DNA of 64,000 bases from Acinetobacter nosocomialis NIPH 2119 (GTDB lineage Bacteria; Pseudomonadota; Gammaproteobacteria; Pseudomonadales; Moraxellaceae), in contig NZ_KB849239.1 of assembly GCF_000368085.1 (NCBI RefSeq), positions 3,834,832 to 3,898,831 of the forward strand, in the 5' to 3' direction. Positions 42,058-50,945 of this stretch are shown here, piece after piece. The notes beneath the pieces were generated by a model. The model was not told where the DNA came from, made no database searches, and saw only the letters and a list, made by a program, of their open reading frames with translations. Position 1 is the stretch's first letter; the number at the start of each line of letters is the position of its first letter. The position numbers and the translations under genes were made by a program.

Positions 42058-43458
42058 TTATTCATGCTCGTTGTGTTGAGGAGCATTGTATTTAAAGCCT
42101 TTGGTTTTGTAAGCAAGATAACCTACACCAACCACTGCCCAAGCCAAGCCGATTTGTAAAGCAAGCTTGTCGATCTCCAACCACATTAGGAACACGCTGG
42201 CAAAGCCAAGCGTTGGTACGATAATGTAATTAATAATATCTTTAATAGATTTGTTTTTACCATCTCTAAGCGCATAGCGCGAAATTACTGAGAAATTCAC
42301 AAAACTAAAAGCAGTTAAGGCCCCGAAACTAATTAAGTTAACAATATGTTCAAGGTCTAAAAAGCCAGCAGATAATGCAACTATACCAACAATAAGAATG
42401 TTGTAAGTTGGTGTATGCAATCTTGGGCTAATATGACCAAATAACTTTTTATTGATAACCCCATCACGACCCATTACATACATTAAGCGAGATACGCCAG
42501 CGTGTGCTGAAATACCCGATGCCATAACTGCAACTACAGCAAAATATAAAACTAACGTTTTAAAGGCAATACTGCCAATTGCTGCAACCATCACAGGTTG
42601 TGATTCATCTAATGGCTTAAAATAAGTATTTGGGTTACTTGGAAAATATAACTGGATAAAGTAAGTACTTATAATAAAGATGACACCAGCAAGTAATGCT
42701 GTTGAGAAAATCGCTTTTGGCAGCGTTCTTTCAGCATCCTTTGTTTCTTCGGCAAGTGAAGATAAAGCATCAAAACCTGTAAAAGAAAAACACAGTACTG
42801 TTGCACCACCAATCAAAGCACTAATAGAAGTCATATCATTCCAAAAAGGAGTGAGTGACCATAGCTCTGATTTATCTGGATTCAGCGTGCCATCAGCATA
42901 TACCCCTTGAGTAAGCAAGGTATATACTTGATAAACAAAGTAAAAGATAACACCAAGTTGAATAACTACAATTGTACTGTTAAAACGAGCAACGAAACGT
43001 GCGCCGAATAAGTTAATCACAGTCATTAATGCAGTTAAGCCAATAACCCATAACCAATTATTTACTTCCGGAAACAATGCTCTTAAATAAATATCGGCCA
43101 AAATGATATTGACGAGTGGTGAAAGTAAATAGTCTAGCCAAGATGACCAACCCACCATAAAACCAACATTAGGGTGAATTGACTTTTGGGCGTAGGTATA
43201 TGCCGATCCTGAAGAAGGATAGCGTTTGATCATGTGTCCATAACTGATCGACGTCAATAAAATTGCAACTAAGGCAAAAATATAAGAAGTAGGTACATGA
43301 CCACCACTTCGTTCTGATACTAAACCAAAAGTATCAAATAAAGTTAATGGCTGAATATAAGCTAAACCAATAATAATAATGTGCCATAGCACAAGATTCT
43401 TTTGAAGTTTAGCTGTTGGTTTAGTCCCAGATAAGTTTGTCAACGGCGTTATCCTCAT
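42058..43458 (-). CDS. APC-family amino acid permease
   Basis: Inner-membrane amino acid transporter of the APC superfamily with about 12 hydrophobic segments over 466 aa. The unwound TM1 region and the consensus SGSAYTYAQKSIHPNVGFM (about 82-100) and CFSFTGFDALSSLAEET (about 222-238) are family signatures. Relatives of this subgroup include putrescine importers (PuuP), so an amine or amino acid substrate is likely. The first ATG has no ribosome binding site; a TTG seven codons in (LTNLSG) is 9 bp after GAGG and could be the start. Confidence 0.88.
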   Translation of the reverse strand: MRITPLTNLSGTKPTAKLQKNLVLWHIIIIGLAYIQPLTLFDTFGLVSERSGGHVPTSYIFALVAILLTSISYGHMIKRYPSSGSAYTYAQKSIHPNVGFMVGWSSWLDYLLSPLVNIILADIYLRALFPEVNNWLWVIGLTALMTVINLFGARFVARFNSTIVVIQLGVIFYFVYQVYTLLTQGVYADGTLNPDKSELWSLTPFWNDMTSISALIGGATVLCFSFTGFDALSSLAEETKDAERTLPKAIFSTALLAGVIFIISTYFIQLYFPSNPNTYFKPLDESQPVMVAAIGSIAFKTLVLYFAVVAVMASGISAHAGVSRLMYVMGRDGVINKKLFGHISPRLHTPTYNILIVGIVALSAGFLDLEHIVNLISFGALTAFSFVNFSVISRYALRDGKNKSIKDIINYIIVPTLGFASVFLMWLEIDKLALQIGLAWAVVGVGYLAYKTKGFKYNAPQHNEHE

Positions 43459-43489
43459 AATCGTTGATCAAGGATCAGCTTGGTGTTAA

Positions 43490-43512
43490 GGATCGTTTGA
43501 GACGAACGATCC
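43490..43512 (-). promoter_or_regulatory. Leader hairpin of the APC permease gene
   Basis: GGATCGTT (43490-43497) and AACGATCC (43505-43512) are perfect arms around a 7-nt loop, about 32 bp upstream of the annotated start. Could be a leader structure or an operator. Confidence 0.4.
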
Positions 43513-43644
43513 CCCCTACATAAAAGATAAAGTGCGCCAATCTATCCTAAATTGATGCAAATTGTCAGTACTTTCGTGGAATTTTTAGCAAATTTTTTGC
43601 CATATTTCCAAATAAAATGATGAATAAAAATTCATAGATATAAA

Positions 43645-43681
43645 AAAGGTCTGATTTATTATAAAAATCAGACCTTTAAGT
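43645..43681 (-). terminator. Terminator of the alcohol dehydrogenase gene
   Basis: Perfect 13-bp arms (43645-43657 and 43665-43677) around ATTATAA; the minus-strand side continues into a T run. Confidence 0.88.
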
Positions 43682-43708
43682 TTTTACTTGAGCTAGCTAA
43701 AACTTAAA

Positions 43709-44893
43709 TTACCAAGCTTTTTGTAAGATCTCACGTATATCTTTTAAGCTTGCTTCTTTAGGGTTAAAAATAATAGAGCCATCATTTAGTGCTTTTTCTG
43801 CAACTTCATCAAGCTGTGCTTCAGTAACCTTGCCAGTTTCGCGCAAAGTACGTGGTAATTTAGTTAGACTAAATAAGCGATCACGCATCGCTAAAATTGT
43901 TGCAATTGCTCTATCTGCACGTTGATTGGCAGGAGTCTGGGCATAAATATCGGCACCTGCAAGTGGTAATAGTAACTCACTAATTTTCTGCCCATTGACT
44001 TGTTTATTATATTCAAGCACATAAGGTAGGAATAAATTCATACATAGGCCATGAGGGAGGTGGGCAACTGCACCTAAAGCATGACCTAAAGAATGTACAA
44101 GCCCTACCATTGAGTTGGAAAAAGCAATACCAGCCATAGTCGATGCTTGTGCTAGCTCTAAACGCCCTTGTGAGTCATTTGGGTTTTCCAAGACATTGAA
44201 TAGATTTTCACTAATCTTTTTGATACCTGCACTTGCATAGGCATCACTGAGTGGATTTGCTGCCAAGCATGTATAGGCCTCAACACAATGGGTTAACGCA
44301 TCCATACCTGTCATTGCTGTTAGGTGGGGAGGTAAAGTTAATGTCATGCGCGGATCTAAAATAGCTGCGTGTGGCATGAGATACGCAGAAGTAAATGCTA
44401 ATTTAACATTTCTTTGTGTATCCGAAACTACGGCCACCATAGTTACTTCCGAACCTGTACCTGATGTAGTTGGAATAACAAAAAATGGTTTTAGTGGTTT
44501 TGGTAAGTTATGTGCGCCTGAATATTGAAGAAGGTCATCTCCACCTTCTGAAACTAAAATATTAGTTGCTTTAGAGGTATCAATAACAGAGCCTCCACCC
44601 ACAGCAATAATCGCGTCACATTTATTGGTACGATAAGCTTCTGCTGCAAGGCGAACAACTTCAAGACTTGAATCAGGTGGAACATCGTCAAAGATATAAG
44701 CGATAACAGCATCAGTTGTGCTAAATGCAGCTTCAATAGGATTTAATAAGCCATTTGCACGTACACCTTTATCGGTAATGATAAGAGGACGCTTTGCACC
44801 CAAGGTCGCGAGTTCAAACGGAATATGTTCTAATGCAGCATTACCGGCAATAACTTTTACAGGACAAAAGAATTCGTAATATGGTTTAGCCAT
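43709..44893 (-). CDS. Iron-containing alcohol dehydrogenase (type III)
   Basis: NAD-dependent dehydrogenase of the Fe-ADH family oxidising or reducing an alcohol/aldehyde. The nucleotide-binding motif AVGGGSVIDTSKA is at about 97-109; the metal ligands are in the helical domain, Asp at about 195 with HCVEAYT nearby, and MVGLVHSLGHALGAVAHLPHG (about 262-282) with its histidines. The 394 aa length is typical. It directly follows an SCP2-like gene (1 bp gap), so the two are translationally coupled. Substrate unknown. Confidence 0.92.
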   Translation of the reverse strand: MAKPYYEFFCPVKVIAGNAALEHIPFELATLGAKRPLIITDKGVRANGLLNPIEAAFSTTDAVIAYIFDDVPPDSSLEVVRLAAEAYRTNKCDAIIAVGGGSVIDTSKATNILVSEGGDDLLQYSGAHNLPKPLKPFFVIPTTSGTGSEVTMVAVVSDTQRNVKLAFTSAYLMPHAAILDPRMTLTLPPHLTAMTGMDALTHCVEAYTCLAANPLSDAYASAGIKKISENLFNVLENPNDSQGRLELAQASTMAGIAFSNSMVGLVHSLGHALGAVAHLPHGLCMNLFLPYVLEYNKQVNGQKISELLLPLAGADIYAQTPANQRADRAIATILAMRDRLFSLTKLPRTLRETGKVTEAQLDEVAEKALNDGSIIFNPKEASLKDIREILQKAW

Positions 44894-44894
44894 G

Positions 44895-45428
44895 TTATGC
44901 GCTCCGCTTGAAGTAAGACTTAGCTACTTTTAAATAAATATTTGCAGCTTCGTTGAATTTTTCTTTTAGGGTAAGTTCGGTTGGATATTGCTTGACTGCT
45001 AATGAGGCAACCAATTTAGGTAAGATAAGAATTTCCAACTTATTTAAGCAGCGAACAAAACGGATTCCTGCGGATACATCTCCATCGGCAATCATTCGAT
45101 CATTTGCATATGCTTGCGCTGTACTTTCCTGAAAAGTAAAAACCAAAAAAGCATGGCTTACATGCTTAAATGTAATGGTTAAATCAGGTTTTTTTTCCGC
45201 TCTTTTTAGCAGCTCTAATTGTTTATCTTCTGTCACTCGAGCAAAAAATGCTGGTCCATTTGGGAAGACATTCATTGAAAGTACAAAGTGAACAGGAAAT
45301 TTGGACACTTCCTCTTGTATTTCACTATCTACTTGACTCGCCATGACTAAGCCACGACCAACAACATCCATCATGAGCTTAACGTAGGCAAGTTGCAGAG
45401 TGGGCTTTACAGCTTTTGTCGAAATCAC
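44895..45428 (-). CDS. SCP2-like sterol-carrier-fold protein
   Basis: Protein of 177 aa whose middle and end fit the SCP2 lipid-transfer fold: KKPDLTITFKHVSHAFLVFTFQ, then the segment with ANDRMIADGDVSAGIRFVRCLN. No signal peptide or membrane segment. SCP2 domains bind acyl chains, sterols or CoA esters. It is the first gene of a two-gene unit with an Fe-dependent alcohol dehydrogenase, suggesting that the pair handles a hydrophobic alcohol or aldehyde; this is inference. Confidence 0.68.
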   Translation of the reverse strand: MISTKAVKPTLQLAYVKLMMDVVGRGLVMASQVDSEIQEEVSKFPVHFVLSMNVFPNGPAFFARVTEDKQLELLKRAEKKPDLTITFKHVSHAFLVFTFQESTAQAYANDRMIADGDVSAGIRFVRCLNKLEILILPKLVASLAVKQYPTELTLKEKFNEAANIYLKVAKSYFKRSA

Positions 45429-45508
45429 TTGCTATCCCTTCTTAAAATTATGCAAAAGCAAATTTAGAGTAATTACTCTAATCTATTTTTATTCCATCTC
45501 AAAATCAT

Positions 45509-46162
45509 TTATTCAATTTTGACTTCAGGGTCATTAAAGAACCCAGAGGCCTTAATATACTCAATAAAGTCCTGACAAAGTTGCTCAAATGATGGATATG
45601 GAGTCACTAAATCTTTTATGCGGACCATTTCTAACCCTGCATAACCACAAGGGTTAATAGTTTGAAAACCAGTTAGAGCACAGTCCAAGTTTAGGGCTAA
45701 ACCGTGATAACTACGTCCACGGCGAATTTTGAAACCTAAGGAACCAATTTTTCTATCATTTACATATACGCCTGGAGCATCAGGTTTTGCATATGCTTCA
45801 ATATTATATTTCTTTAAAACATCAATCATAAATTGTTCAGCAAAACTAACCAATGTACGTACATTCCACTTTAGTCGATTAAGGTCAAACATAAAGTAAG
45901 CTACCAGTTGGCCTGGTCCATGCCATGTCACTTGTCCACCACGGTCAGTTTGAACGACAGGAATATTCGATGGAATTAGAATATGCTCTGGTTTTCCAGC
46001 CTGTCCTTGAGTAAGGACTTCGTGATGCTGGAGCAACCACAGCTCGTCTGCTGTGTTTTCATCACGTTGATTGGTCAGGTTCTTCATCAATTCGAATTTG
46101 CTTTGATAATCTTGTAAATCGTTCCACTGACGAATAATCAAAGTGGGTTTATCAAGGCTCAT
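45509..46162 (-). CDS. lipB: Octanoyltransferase LipB
   Basis: Moves the octanoyl group from acyl carrier protein to the lipoyl domains of E2 subunits and GcvH, the first step of lipoate biosynthesis. The family motif RGGQVTWHGPGQLVAYFMFDL is at about 74-94. The lysine in GSLGFKIRRGRSYHG and the acyl-accepting cysteine in INPCGYAGLEM are present. At 217 aa the length is normal. The ribosome binding site AGGA lies 9 bp before the ATG. A lipoylated E2 (sucB) occurs in this window. Confidence 0.95.
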   Translation of the reverse strand: MSLDKPTLIIRQWNDLQDYQSKFELMKNLTNQRDENTADELWLLQHHEVLTQGQAGKPEHILIPSNIPVVQTDRGGQVTWHGPGQLVAYFMFDLNRLKWNVRTLVSFAEQFMIDVLKKYNIEAYAKPDAPGVYVNDRKIGSLGFKIRRGRSYHGLALNLDCALTGFQTINPCGYAGLEMVRIKDLVTPYPSFEQLCQDFIEYIKASGFFNDPEVKIE

Positions 46163-46308
46163 TAAACATTTTCCTGTGCGACGTACTAAACAGAAGGGCA
46201 GCTCACAACATTAAGTCATGAGAGTATGCTCTTGATGAGTTTAAAGTATTTTGCTTAAACGGTTCTAAATATTTGTGATTATTTATAATAAGGTTGTTAT
46301 AAATAAAA

Positions 46309-46340
46309 ATGCCATGACATTAAAGTTGTCATGGCATCTT
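46309..46340 (-). terminator. Terminator of the ybeD-like gene
   Basis: Perfect 10-bp arms ATGCCATGAC (46309-46318) and its complement (46328-46337) with a 9-nt loop; the minus-strand side is followed by TTTTATTTAT. Confidence 0.85.
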
Positions 46341-46344
46341 AAAA

Positions 46345-46632
46345 TTAAAGTGCAGTTCTTATTTGCGGACAAGCAGCCAAGTCTGCATACAAAGCATGAA
46401 CTTGTTCCAATTCATCAAAGCGTAATTGTGCGGTTAATGAATGGTATTTGCCTGTACGAGATTCTTGTACTTTTAACGTTGATTGGTCAAAGTCAGGGAA
46501 ATGTTTTACTAGAATATCAACTACAGCTATACGTAATTCTTCACCCGCATCGCCAATGAGTTTAATTGGATAGTCCATTGGAAATACCCAAAGGTCTTCA
46601 CGGAGTTCGCGAGATGGAGTGCGGTCTAACAT
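46345..46632 (-). CDS. DUF493/YbeD family protein
   Basis: Small ACT-like-fold protein (95 aa) of the UPF0250/YbeD family. FPMDYPIKLIGDAGEELR at about 17-34 and SRTGKYHSLTAQLRF at about 56-70 are the family signature. It is commonly beside lipB, as here, though its function is not established. The ATG at 46632 is chosen because GAGG lies 6 bp upstream; an 11-codon longer frame would run back into the rpoD terminator hairpin. Confidence 0.88.
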   Translation of the reverse strand: MLDRTPSRELREDLWVFPMDYPIKLIGDAGEELRIAVVDILVKHFPDFDQSTLKVQESRTGKYHSLTAQLRFDELEQVHALYADLAACPQIRTAL

Positions 46633-46650
46633 AAGTAACCTCATCATGTG

Positions 46651-46676
46651 AAACGCCTGCATCATCGCAGGCGTTT
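46651..46676 (-). terminator. Hairpin after rpoD
   Basis: Perfect arms AAACGCCTGC (46651-46660) and GCAGGCGTTT (46667-46676), loop ATCATC. Downstream T run on the minus strand is short, so termination may be partial. Confidence 0.7.
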
Positions 46677-46729
46677 GTAGCTCTTTCTATTAAATGGGGA
46701 CTAGTGTCGAAATTTCAAGATTTCAAAAT

Positions 46730-48616
46730 TTAGTCATTCTCTAAGAAAGAACGCAAGTGTTCAGAACGAGAAGGGTGACGTAATTTACGTAATGCTTTCG
46801 CCTCGATTTGACGAATACGTTCACGTGTTACATCAAACTGTTTACCAACTTCTTCTAAAGTATGATCGGTTGGCATATCGATACCAAAACGCATTTTTAA
46901 TACTTTAGCTTCACGTTCAGTTAAGTTTTCTAGAACTTCACGAGTCGCTTCTTTTAAGCCTTCTGAAGTCGCAGCATCAATTGGAGAAGTGATGTTCTGG
47001 TCTTCAATAAAGTCCCCAAGATGCGAATCTTCATCATCACCGATTGGAGTTTCCATTGAAATTGGTTCTTTAGCAATTTTAAGAACCTTACGAACTTTGA
47101 CCTCATCCATTTCTAAACGTTCACCTAACTCTTCTGGAGTAGGTTCACGGCCCATTTCCTGTAACAATTGACGAGAGACACGGTTAATCTTGTTAATCGT
47201 TTCAATCATATGTACAGGAATACGAATTGTACGTGCTTGGTCTGCAATAGAACGGGTAATTGCCTGACGAATCCACCAAGTTGCATAAGTCGAGAATTTA
47301 TAACCACGACGGTATTCAAACTTATCTACGGCTTTCATCAAACCAATGTTCCCTTCTTGAATCAAGTCAAGGAACTGTAAACCACGGTTGGTGTATTTTT
47401 TCGCAATCGAAATTACCAAACGAAGGTTAGCTTCTACCATTTCTTTTTTTGCACGACGTGCTTTGGCTTCACCAATTGCCATACGTTTAGAAATATCTTT
47501 AATTTCAGCAACGCTTAAATTAAGTTCTTTCTCAATATCTGCAATCTTTTGCTGGAATGCTAAGACATCTGGACGAACTTTTTCTAAATGAGCTTTGATT
47601 TCTGCAGGAGCTTTAGCAATTTGTTCATCTAACCAAGCTGGATTAGATTCTTGTTTAGGGAAAGATGTACGGAATTGAGTACGATCCATACGGCCACGAC
47701 GCACTGCATAACGCATAATTTCACGTTCGTTGGCACGGATTTGCTCGTGAGTTCCGCGAATCATTTCTGAAATGATGTCAAATAAACGTGGAGTAAATTT
47801 AAACATCATGAATACAGTTGCTAAAGACTCAAGAGCTTCATTTGCTTCAGGGCTATTACGGCCATGTTTTTCAATCACAGCTTTAGTTTGAGCCCATGCA
47901 GCTTCTAACTCAGCAAAACGAACTTTTGCAACTTCAGGGTCTGGGCCTGAATCACCTTCAGAGTCGTCATCACCTTCAGACTCTTCTTCTTCATCGTCAT
48001 CATCAAGCTTAACTTCTTTCGTTGACTTTGTAGATGATTCGTCTTCTTCCTCAAGCTCTTCAACTTCTTCTAAAACTTCAGGAATATCTTCATCAGTTTC
48101 AGGATCGAGGTAGCCAGATAAAATATCGGCAAGACGGCGTTCGCCAGTTAAAAAATCATTATATTCTTTTAATACAACTTCAACAGCATTTGGCCAGTAA
48201 GCGATTGAGTTTAGGACATCACGAATCCCTTCTTCAATACGTTTGGCAATGCTGATTTCACCTTCACGGGTTAATAGTTCTACTGTACCCATTTCACGCA
48301 TGTACATACGTACAGGGTCTGTCGTACGTCCAGGCTCATTTTCAACAGATGCAAGTACGGCAGCAGCTTCTTCTTCAGCAACTTCATCAGTTGCGTCAGC
48401 TGATTCGCCGAACATGGTATCGTCAGATTCAGGTGCACGCTCGTGTACAGGAATACCAACGTCTTGAAGCATTTGGATGATGTCTTCAATCTGTTCGCTT
48501 TCAGTAATCGAGTCCGGCAGATGATCGTTAACCTCAGCGTAAGTTAAGTAACCTTGTTCTTTGCCTCGGCTAATCAGAGCCGCTACTTGAGAAGTAGGGG
48601 AATGCATATCGCTCAT
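46730..48616 (-). CDS. rpoD: RNA polymerase sigma-70 factor RpoD
   Basis: Primary sigma factor directing transcription of housekeeping genes. Region 1.1 occupies the first about 80 residues, region 1.2 has DPVRMYMREMGTVELLTREGE, then a long acidic insert (about residues 170-225 with runs of Asp/Glu), region 2 with QFLDLIQEGNIGLMKAVDKF and YKFSTYATWWIRQAITR, region 3 and region 4 with VTRERIRQIEAKALRKLRHP. The 628 aa length fits the gamma-proteobacterial type. Followed by a hairpin and the ybeD-like gene. Confidence 0.97.
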   Translation of the reverse strand: MSDMHSPTSQVAALISRGKEQGYLTYAEVNDHLPDSITESEQIEDIIQMLQDVGIPVHERAPESDDTMFGESADATDEVAEEEAAAVLASVENEPGRTTDPVRMYMREMGTVELLTREGEISIAKRIEEGIRDVLNSIAYWPNAVEVVLKEYNDFLTGERRLADILSGYLDPETDEDIPEVLEEVEELEEEDESSTKSTKEVKLDDDDEEEESEGDDDSEGDSGPDPEVAKVRFAELEAAWAQTKAVIEKHGRNSPEANEALESLATVFMMFKFTPRLFDIISEMIRGTHEQIRANEREIMRYAVRRGRMDRTQFRTSFPKQESNPAWLDEQIAKAPAEIKAHLEKVRPDVLAFQQKIADIEKELNLSVAEIKDISKRMAIGEAKARRAKKEMVEANLRLVISIAKKYTNRGLQFLDLIQEGNIGLMKAVDKFEYRRGYKFSTYATWWIRQAITRSIADQARTIRIPVHMIETINKINRVSRQLLQEMGREPTPEELGERLEMDEVKVRKVLKIAKEPISMETPIGDDEDSHLGDFIEDQNITSPIDAATSEGLKEATREVLENLTEREAKVLKMRFGIDMPTDHTLEEVGKQFDVTRERIRQIEAKALRKLRHPSRSEHLRSFLEND

Positions 48617-48974
48617 CTTTGCTTACTCTTTGTTGAATCTGTGGCAGTGAAAAACCGTGCATGATAGCACAATTTGCTTGAAATGTTTCGGCTTTGATCG
48701 GTGACCGTTAAATAAAAAATATCTTTGAATTCACGACTATTTTTTGGATATTGGGCTAAAATCATTTTTTTCAAGTTTAAATCATAGAAAAATTTGTAGA
48801 AATCTTCGATTATCAAAAGACTGTGCTGTTTTATAAATACACAATTTTTTGGGCGAAAAAAAGTACAAATGAGCAATTAAATGAAAAAAATATAAATAAA
48901 ACTTGACAAGGAAAAGTAAGACAGATAAATAGCGGCTAGACCCATTCACATTTTTTCATTATGAGGTAGTTTTA
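48617..48974. other. Divergent intergenic region rpoD / PA3496-like gene
   Basis: 358 bp of AT-rich DNA with no supported gene. It must hold the rpoD promoter(s), which I could not place, and contains a near-consensus + strand promoter listed separately. Confidence 0.5.
48903..48931 (+). promoter_or_regulatory. Sigma70 promoter of the PA3496-like gene
   Basis: TTGACA (48903-48908), 17-bp spacer, TAAATA (48926-48931): consensus -35 and near-consensus -10, with the GTG start 43 bp further. Confidence 0.7.
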
Positions 48975-49181
48975 GTGTCTTCTACAGATTTTGAACTAGA
49001 TGATAACTACGGCGATGATGATGATGTCGGTTTTGATGAGTCATCAGGCAAAATCAGTGCAAAAGAATCGTTGGAAAAGCGTAGATTAATTGATGATCTA
49101 TTAGCACAGCGCCGTTTAGAGCGTGAGTTAAAAGATTTCGATTATGATTTAGACGATGATGATCTTGATGATGAAGACTAA
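48975..49181 (+). CDS. Small acidic protein (PA3496-like)
   Basis: Very acidic 68 aa protein: Asp/Glu clusters at both ends surround a basic helical core, SLEKRRLIDDLLAQRRLERELKDFD (only the core resembles the family annotated as PA3496-type putative envelope-integrity proteins). No signal peptide. The GTG start follows GAGG by 8 bp and a strong promoter precedes it. Function unknown. Confidence 0.78.
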   Translation: MSSTDFELDDNYGDDDDVGFDESSGKISAKESLEKRRLIDDLLAQRRLERELKDFDYDLDDDDLDDED

Positions 49182-49254
49182 TCAAAACTAAATAGGGCAT
49201 CGTCGGCTTAAGTGCTATGCTATCGTCAATTTCTTTTTAAAGTCAGGTAACACA

Positions 49255-49779
49255 ATGAGTGCATTAGATTTAGACCAGTTAAGTGAATATCTAGATGGAG
49301 ACCAAAATGAGTATGGTCTAGACTTTGCTGCAACTCATGGTTTTTTGTGTGCAATTGCAGTAGGCCCTCAGTTTGACCGCTGGTTAGATGAATTATTCGA
49401 AGGTAACCAGAAAAAGGTTCCGGCAGAAATTATTCAGCAAATCAAGGTTTGGCTAGAGTCGATTCGTCAAGATTTAGCAAATGAAAATGGGATTGAATTT
49501 CCATTTGAAGTTGAAGAAGCTGATGTTGAATCAAGCCTAGGCGATTGGAGTGTAGGGTTTGTTGATGCAATGTTCTTAAATGAAGAGGCATGGTTTGCTC
49601 CTGAGTATGAAGAACAATTGGTTGATTTGACTTTACCTATCATGGTTTTTAGTGGAATTGATGAAGAAGATCCACAAATGGAGTCTTTCCGTCGCAATGG
49701 ACAGTTAATGGATGAACTGGCAGAAGAAATTCCAGATAATTTGAATGAATTATATTTGATGTACCATACTCCAAATTAA
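49255..49779 (+). CDS. YecA/UPF0149 family protein
   Basis: All-helical 174 aa protein of the YecA-YgfB (UPF0149) family. FAATHGFLCAIAVGPQFDRWLDEL at about 24-47 and DWSVGFVDAMFLNEEAW at about 97-113 are the family segments. The C-terminal SEC-C zinc motif is absent, as in YgfB. No enzymatic motif. It follows the small acidic gene by 73 bp and ends in its own terminator. Precise function unknown; YgfB relatives modulate regulators in Pseudomonas. Confidence 0.83.
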   Translation: MSALDLDQLSEYLDGDQNEYGLDFAATHGFLCAIAVGPQFDRWLDELFEGNQKKVPAEIIQQIKVWLESIRQDLANENGIEFPFEVEEADVESSLGDWSVGFVDAMFLNEEAWFAPEYEEQLVDLTLPIMVFSGIDEEDPQMESFRRNGQLMDELAEEIPDNLNELYLMYHTPN

Positions 49780-49801
49780 TTTATTAGAAGAAATAATAAA
49801 T

Positions 49802-49827
49802 AACGTCCTTTCTAGGGCGTTTTTTAT
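49802..49827 (+). terminator. Terminator of the YecA-family gene
   Basis: AACGTCCT (49802-49809) and AGGGCGTT (49814-49821, one G-T pair), loop TTCT, then a T run. Confidence 0.85.
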
Positions 49828-49854
49828 TATTAGCACTTATTTAGGAGAAACAAA

Positions 49855-49884
49855 AAAAGGCATTTAGAAAACTAAATGCCTTTT
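49855..49884 (-). terminator. Terminator of trhO
   Basis: Perfect 13-bp arms at 49855-49867 and 49872-49884 around AAAA; the minus-strand side is followed by T-rich DNA. Confidence 0.88.
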
Positions 49885-49901
49885 AAAGTTACTTTTTAAT
49901 T

Positions 49902-50834
49902 TTATAGGCGTTTACGCTTAGCAGCAGCAATTTGTGACTGGCGCATACGGAAACCGGCTTTTTGTTTCTCTGTCGTTTTATCGATGCAATATACGCAAGA
50001 AACACCATGTTCATAGCTTGGTAGCGCTGATTCTTCAGGAGTTAAAGGCCAGCCACAAGCATGACATTTAATGTTTGCGCCTTCTTCGACACCATGAGTT
50101 ACCGCAGTACGTCCGTCAAATACGAAACATTCACCTTCCCAAAGACTTTCATCAGCTGGTGTTTCTTCTAAATATTTGAGAATACCGCCTTTTAGGTGAT
50201 AAACCTCTTTAAATCCTTCTTGAAGAAGTAAAGAAGTTGATTTTTCACAACGAATACCACCAGTACAGAACATCGCAATTTTTTTATCTTTATGCTGTTC
50301 TAATTCTTTTTTAACGTACTCAGGAAATTCGCGGAATGTTTCTGTTTTAGGGTCAATTGCACCTTTGAAAGTACCGGCTTTGTATTCATAGTCATTACGT
50401 GTGTCGATTAAGATGACATCATCGCGTGCAATAAGCTCATTCCATTCTTTAGGATCAAGATAGTGACCAACTAAATCACGAGGTTTTACTTCTACGCCTA
50501 AAGTCACAATTTCTTTTTTAAGCTTAATTTTCATTTTACGGAAAGGTTTGTCAGAGCTATGGGATTCTTTATATTCCATAGCATTGAAGCCTTCATTTAA
50601 TAAAAATTGATGAATTGTATCAATTGCCTCACGGTCTCCTGCAACCGTACCATTAATTCCTTCACCTGCTACAATCAGAGTTCCGCAAAGGTTAATTGTT
50701 TTCACTAAGTCTAAAAGACGTTGTTGAAGATCGGCCGGATCTTGAACTTCTTTAAATTGATATAGTGCTGCAACAACCCAACCCGCGGTCGCTTGCTGTT
50801 CTACAGGTGCAAGCTGTTCTACAGTAGCGTTCAT
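49902..50834 (-). CDS. trhO: tRNA uridine(34) hydroxylase TrhO (rhodanese family)
   Basis: Oxygen-dependent enzyme that hydroxylates wobble uridine to 5-hydroxyuridine in tRNA. The N-terminal acylphosphatase-like part is followed by a rhodanese domain with the active Cys in AMFCTGGIRCEKS, preceded by VILIDTRNDYEYKAGTF, and a C-terminal zinc-like cluster (CHACGW and CVYC). The ATG at 50834 is preferred over an in-frame TTG four codons upstream, because GGAG lies 7 bp before it. The 310 aa length is normal. Confidence 0.93.
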   Translation of the reverse strand: MNATVEQLAPVEQQATAGWVVAALYQFKEVQDPADLQQRLLDLVKTINLCGTLIVAGEGINGTVAGDREAIDTIHQFLLNEGFNAMEYKESHSSDKPFRKMKIKLKKEIVTLGVEVKPRDLVGHYLDPKEWNELIARDDVILIDTRNDYEYKAGTFKGAIDPKTETFREFPEYVKKELEQHKDKKIAMFCTGGIRCEKSTSLLLQEGFKEVYHLKGGILKYLEETPADESLWEGECFVFDGRTAVTHGVEEGANIKCHACGWPLTPEESALPSYEHGVSCVYCIDKTTEKQKAGFRMRQSQIAAAKRKRL

Positions 50835-50945
50835 GGAATACTCCAAATGTATTAAGATAGAAATTTAAGGCGCGTATTTTAGCGCGAAAATTTGTAATAA
50901 GCGAGAAAACCATAAAAAGTATATGGTTTATTTAAGGAGTTTGTT

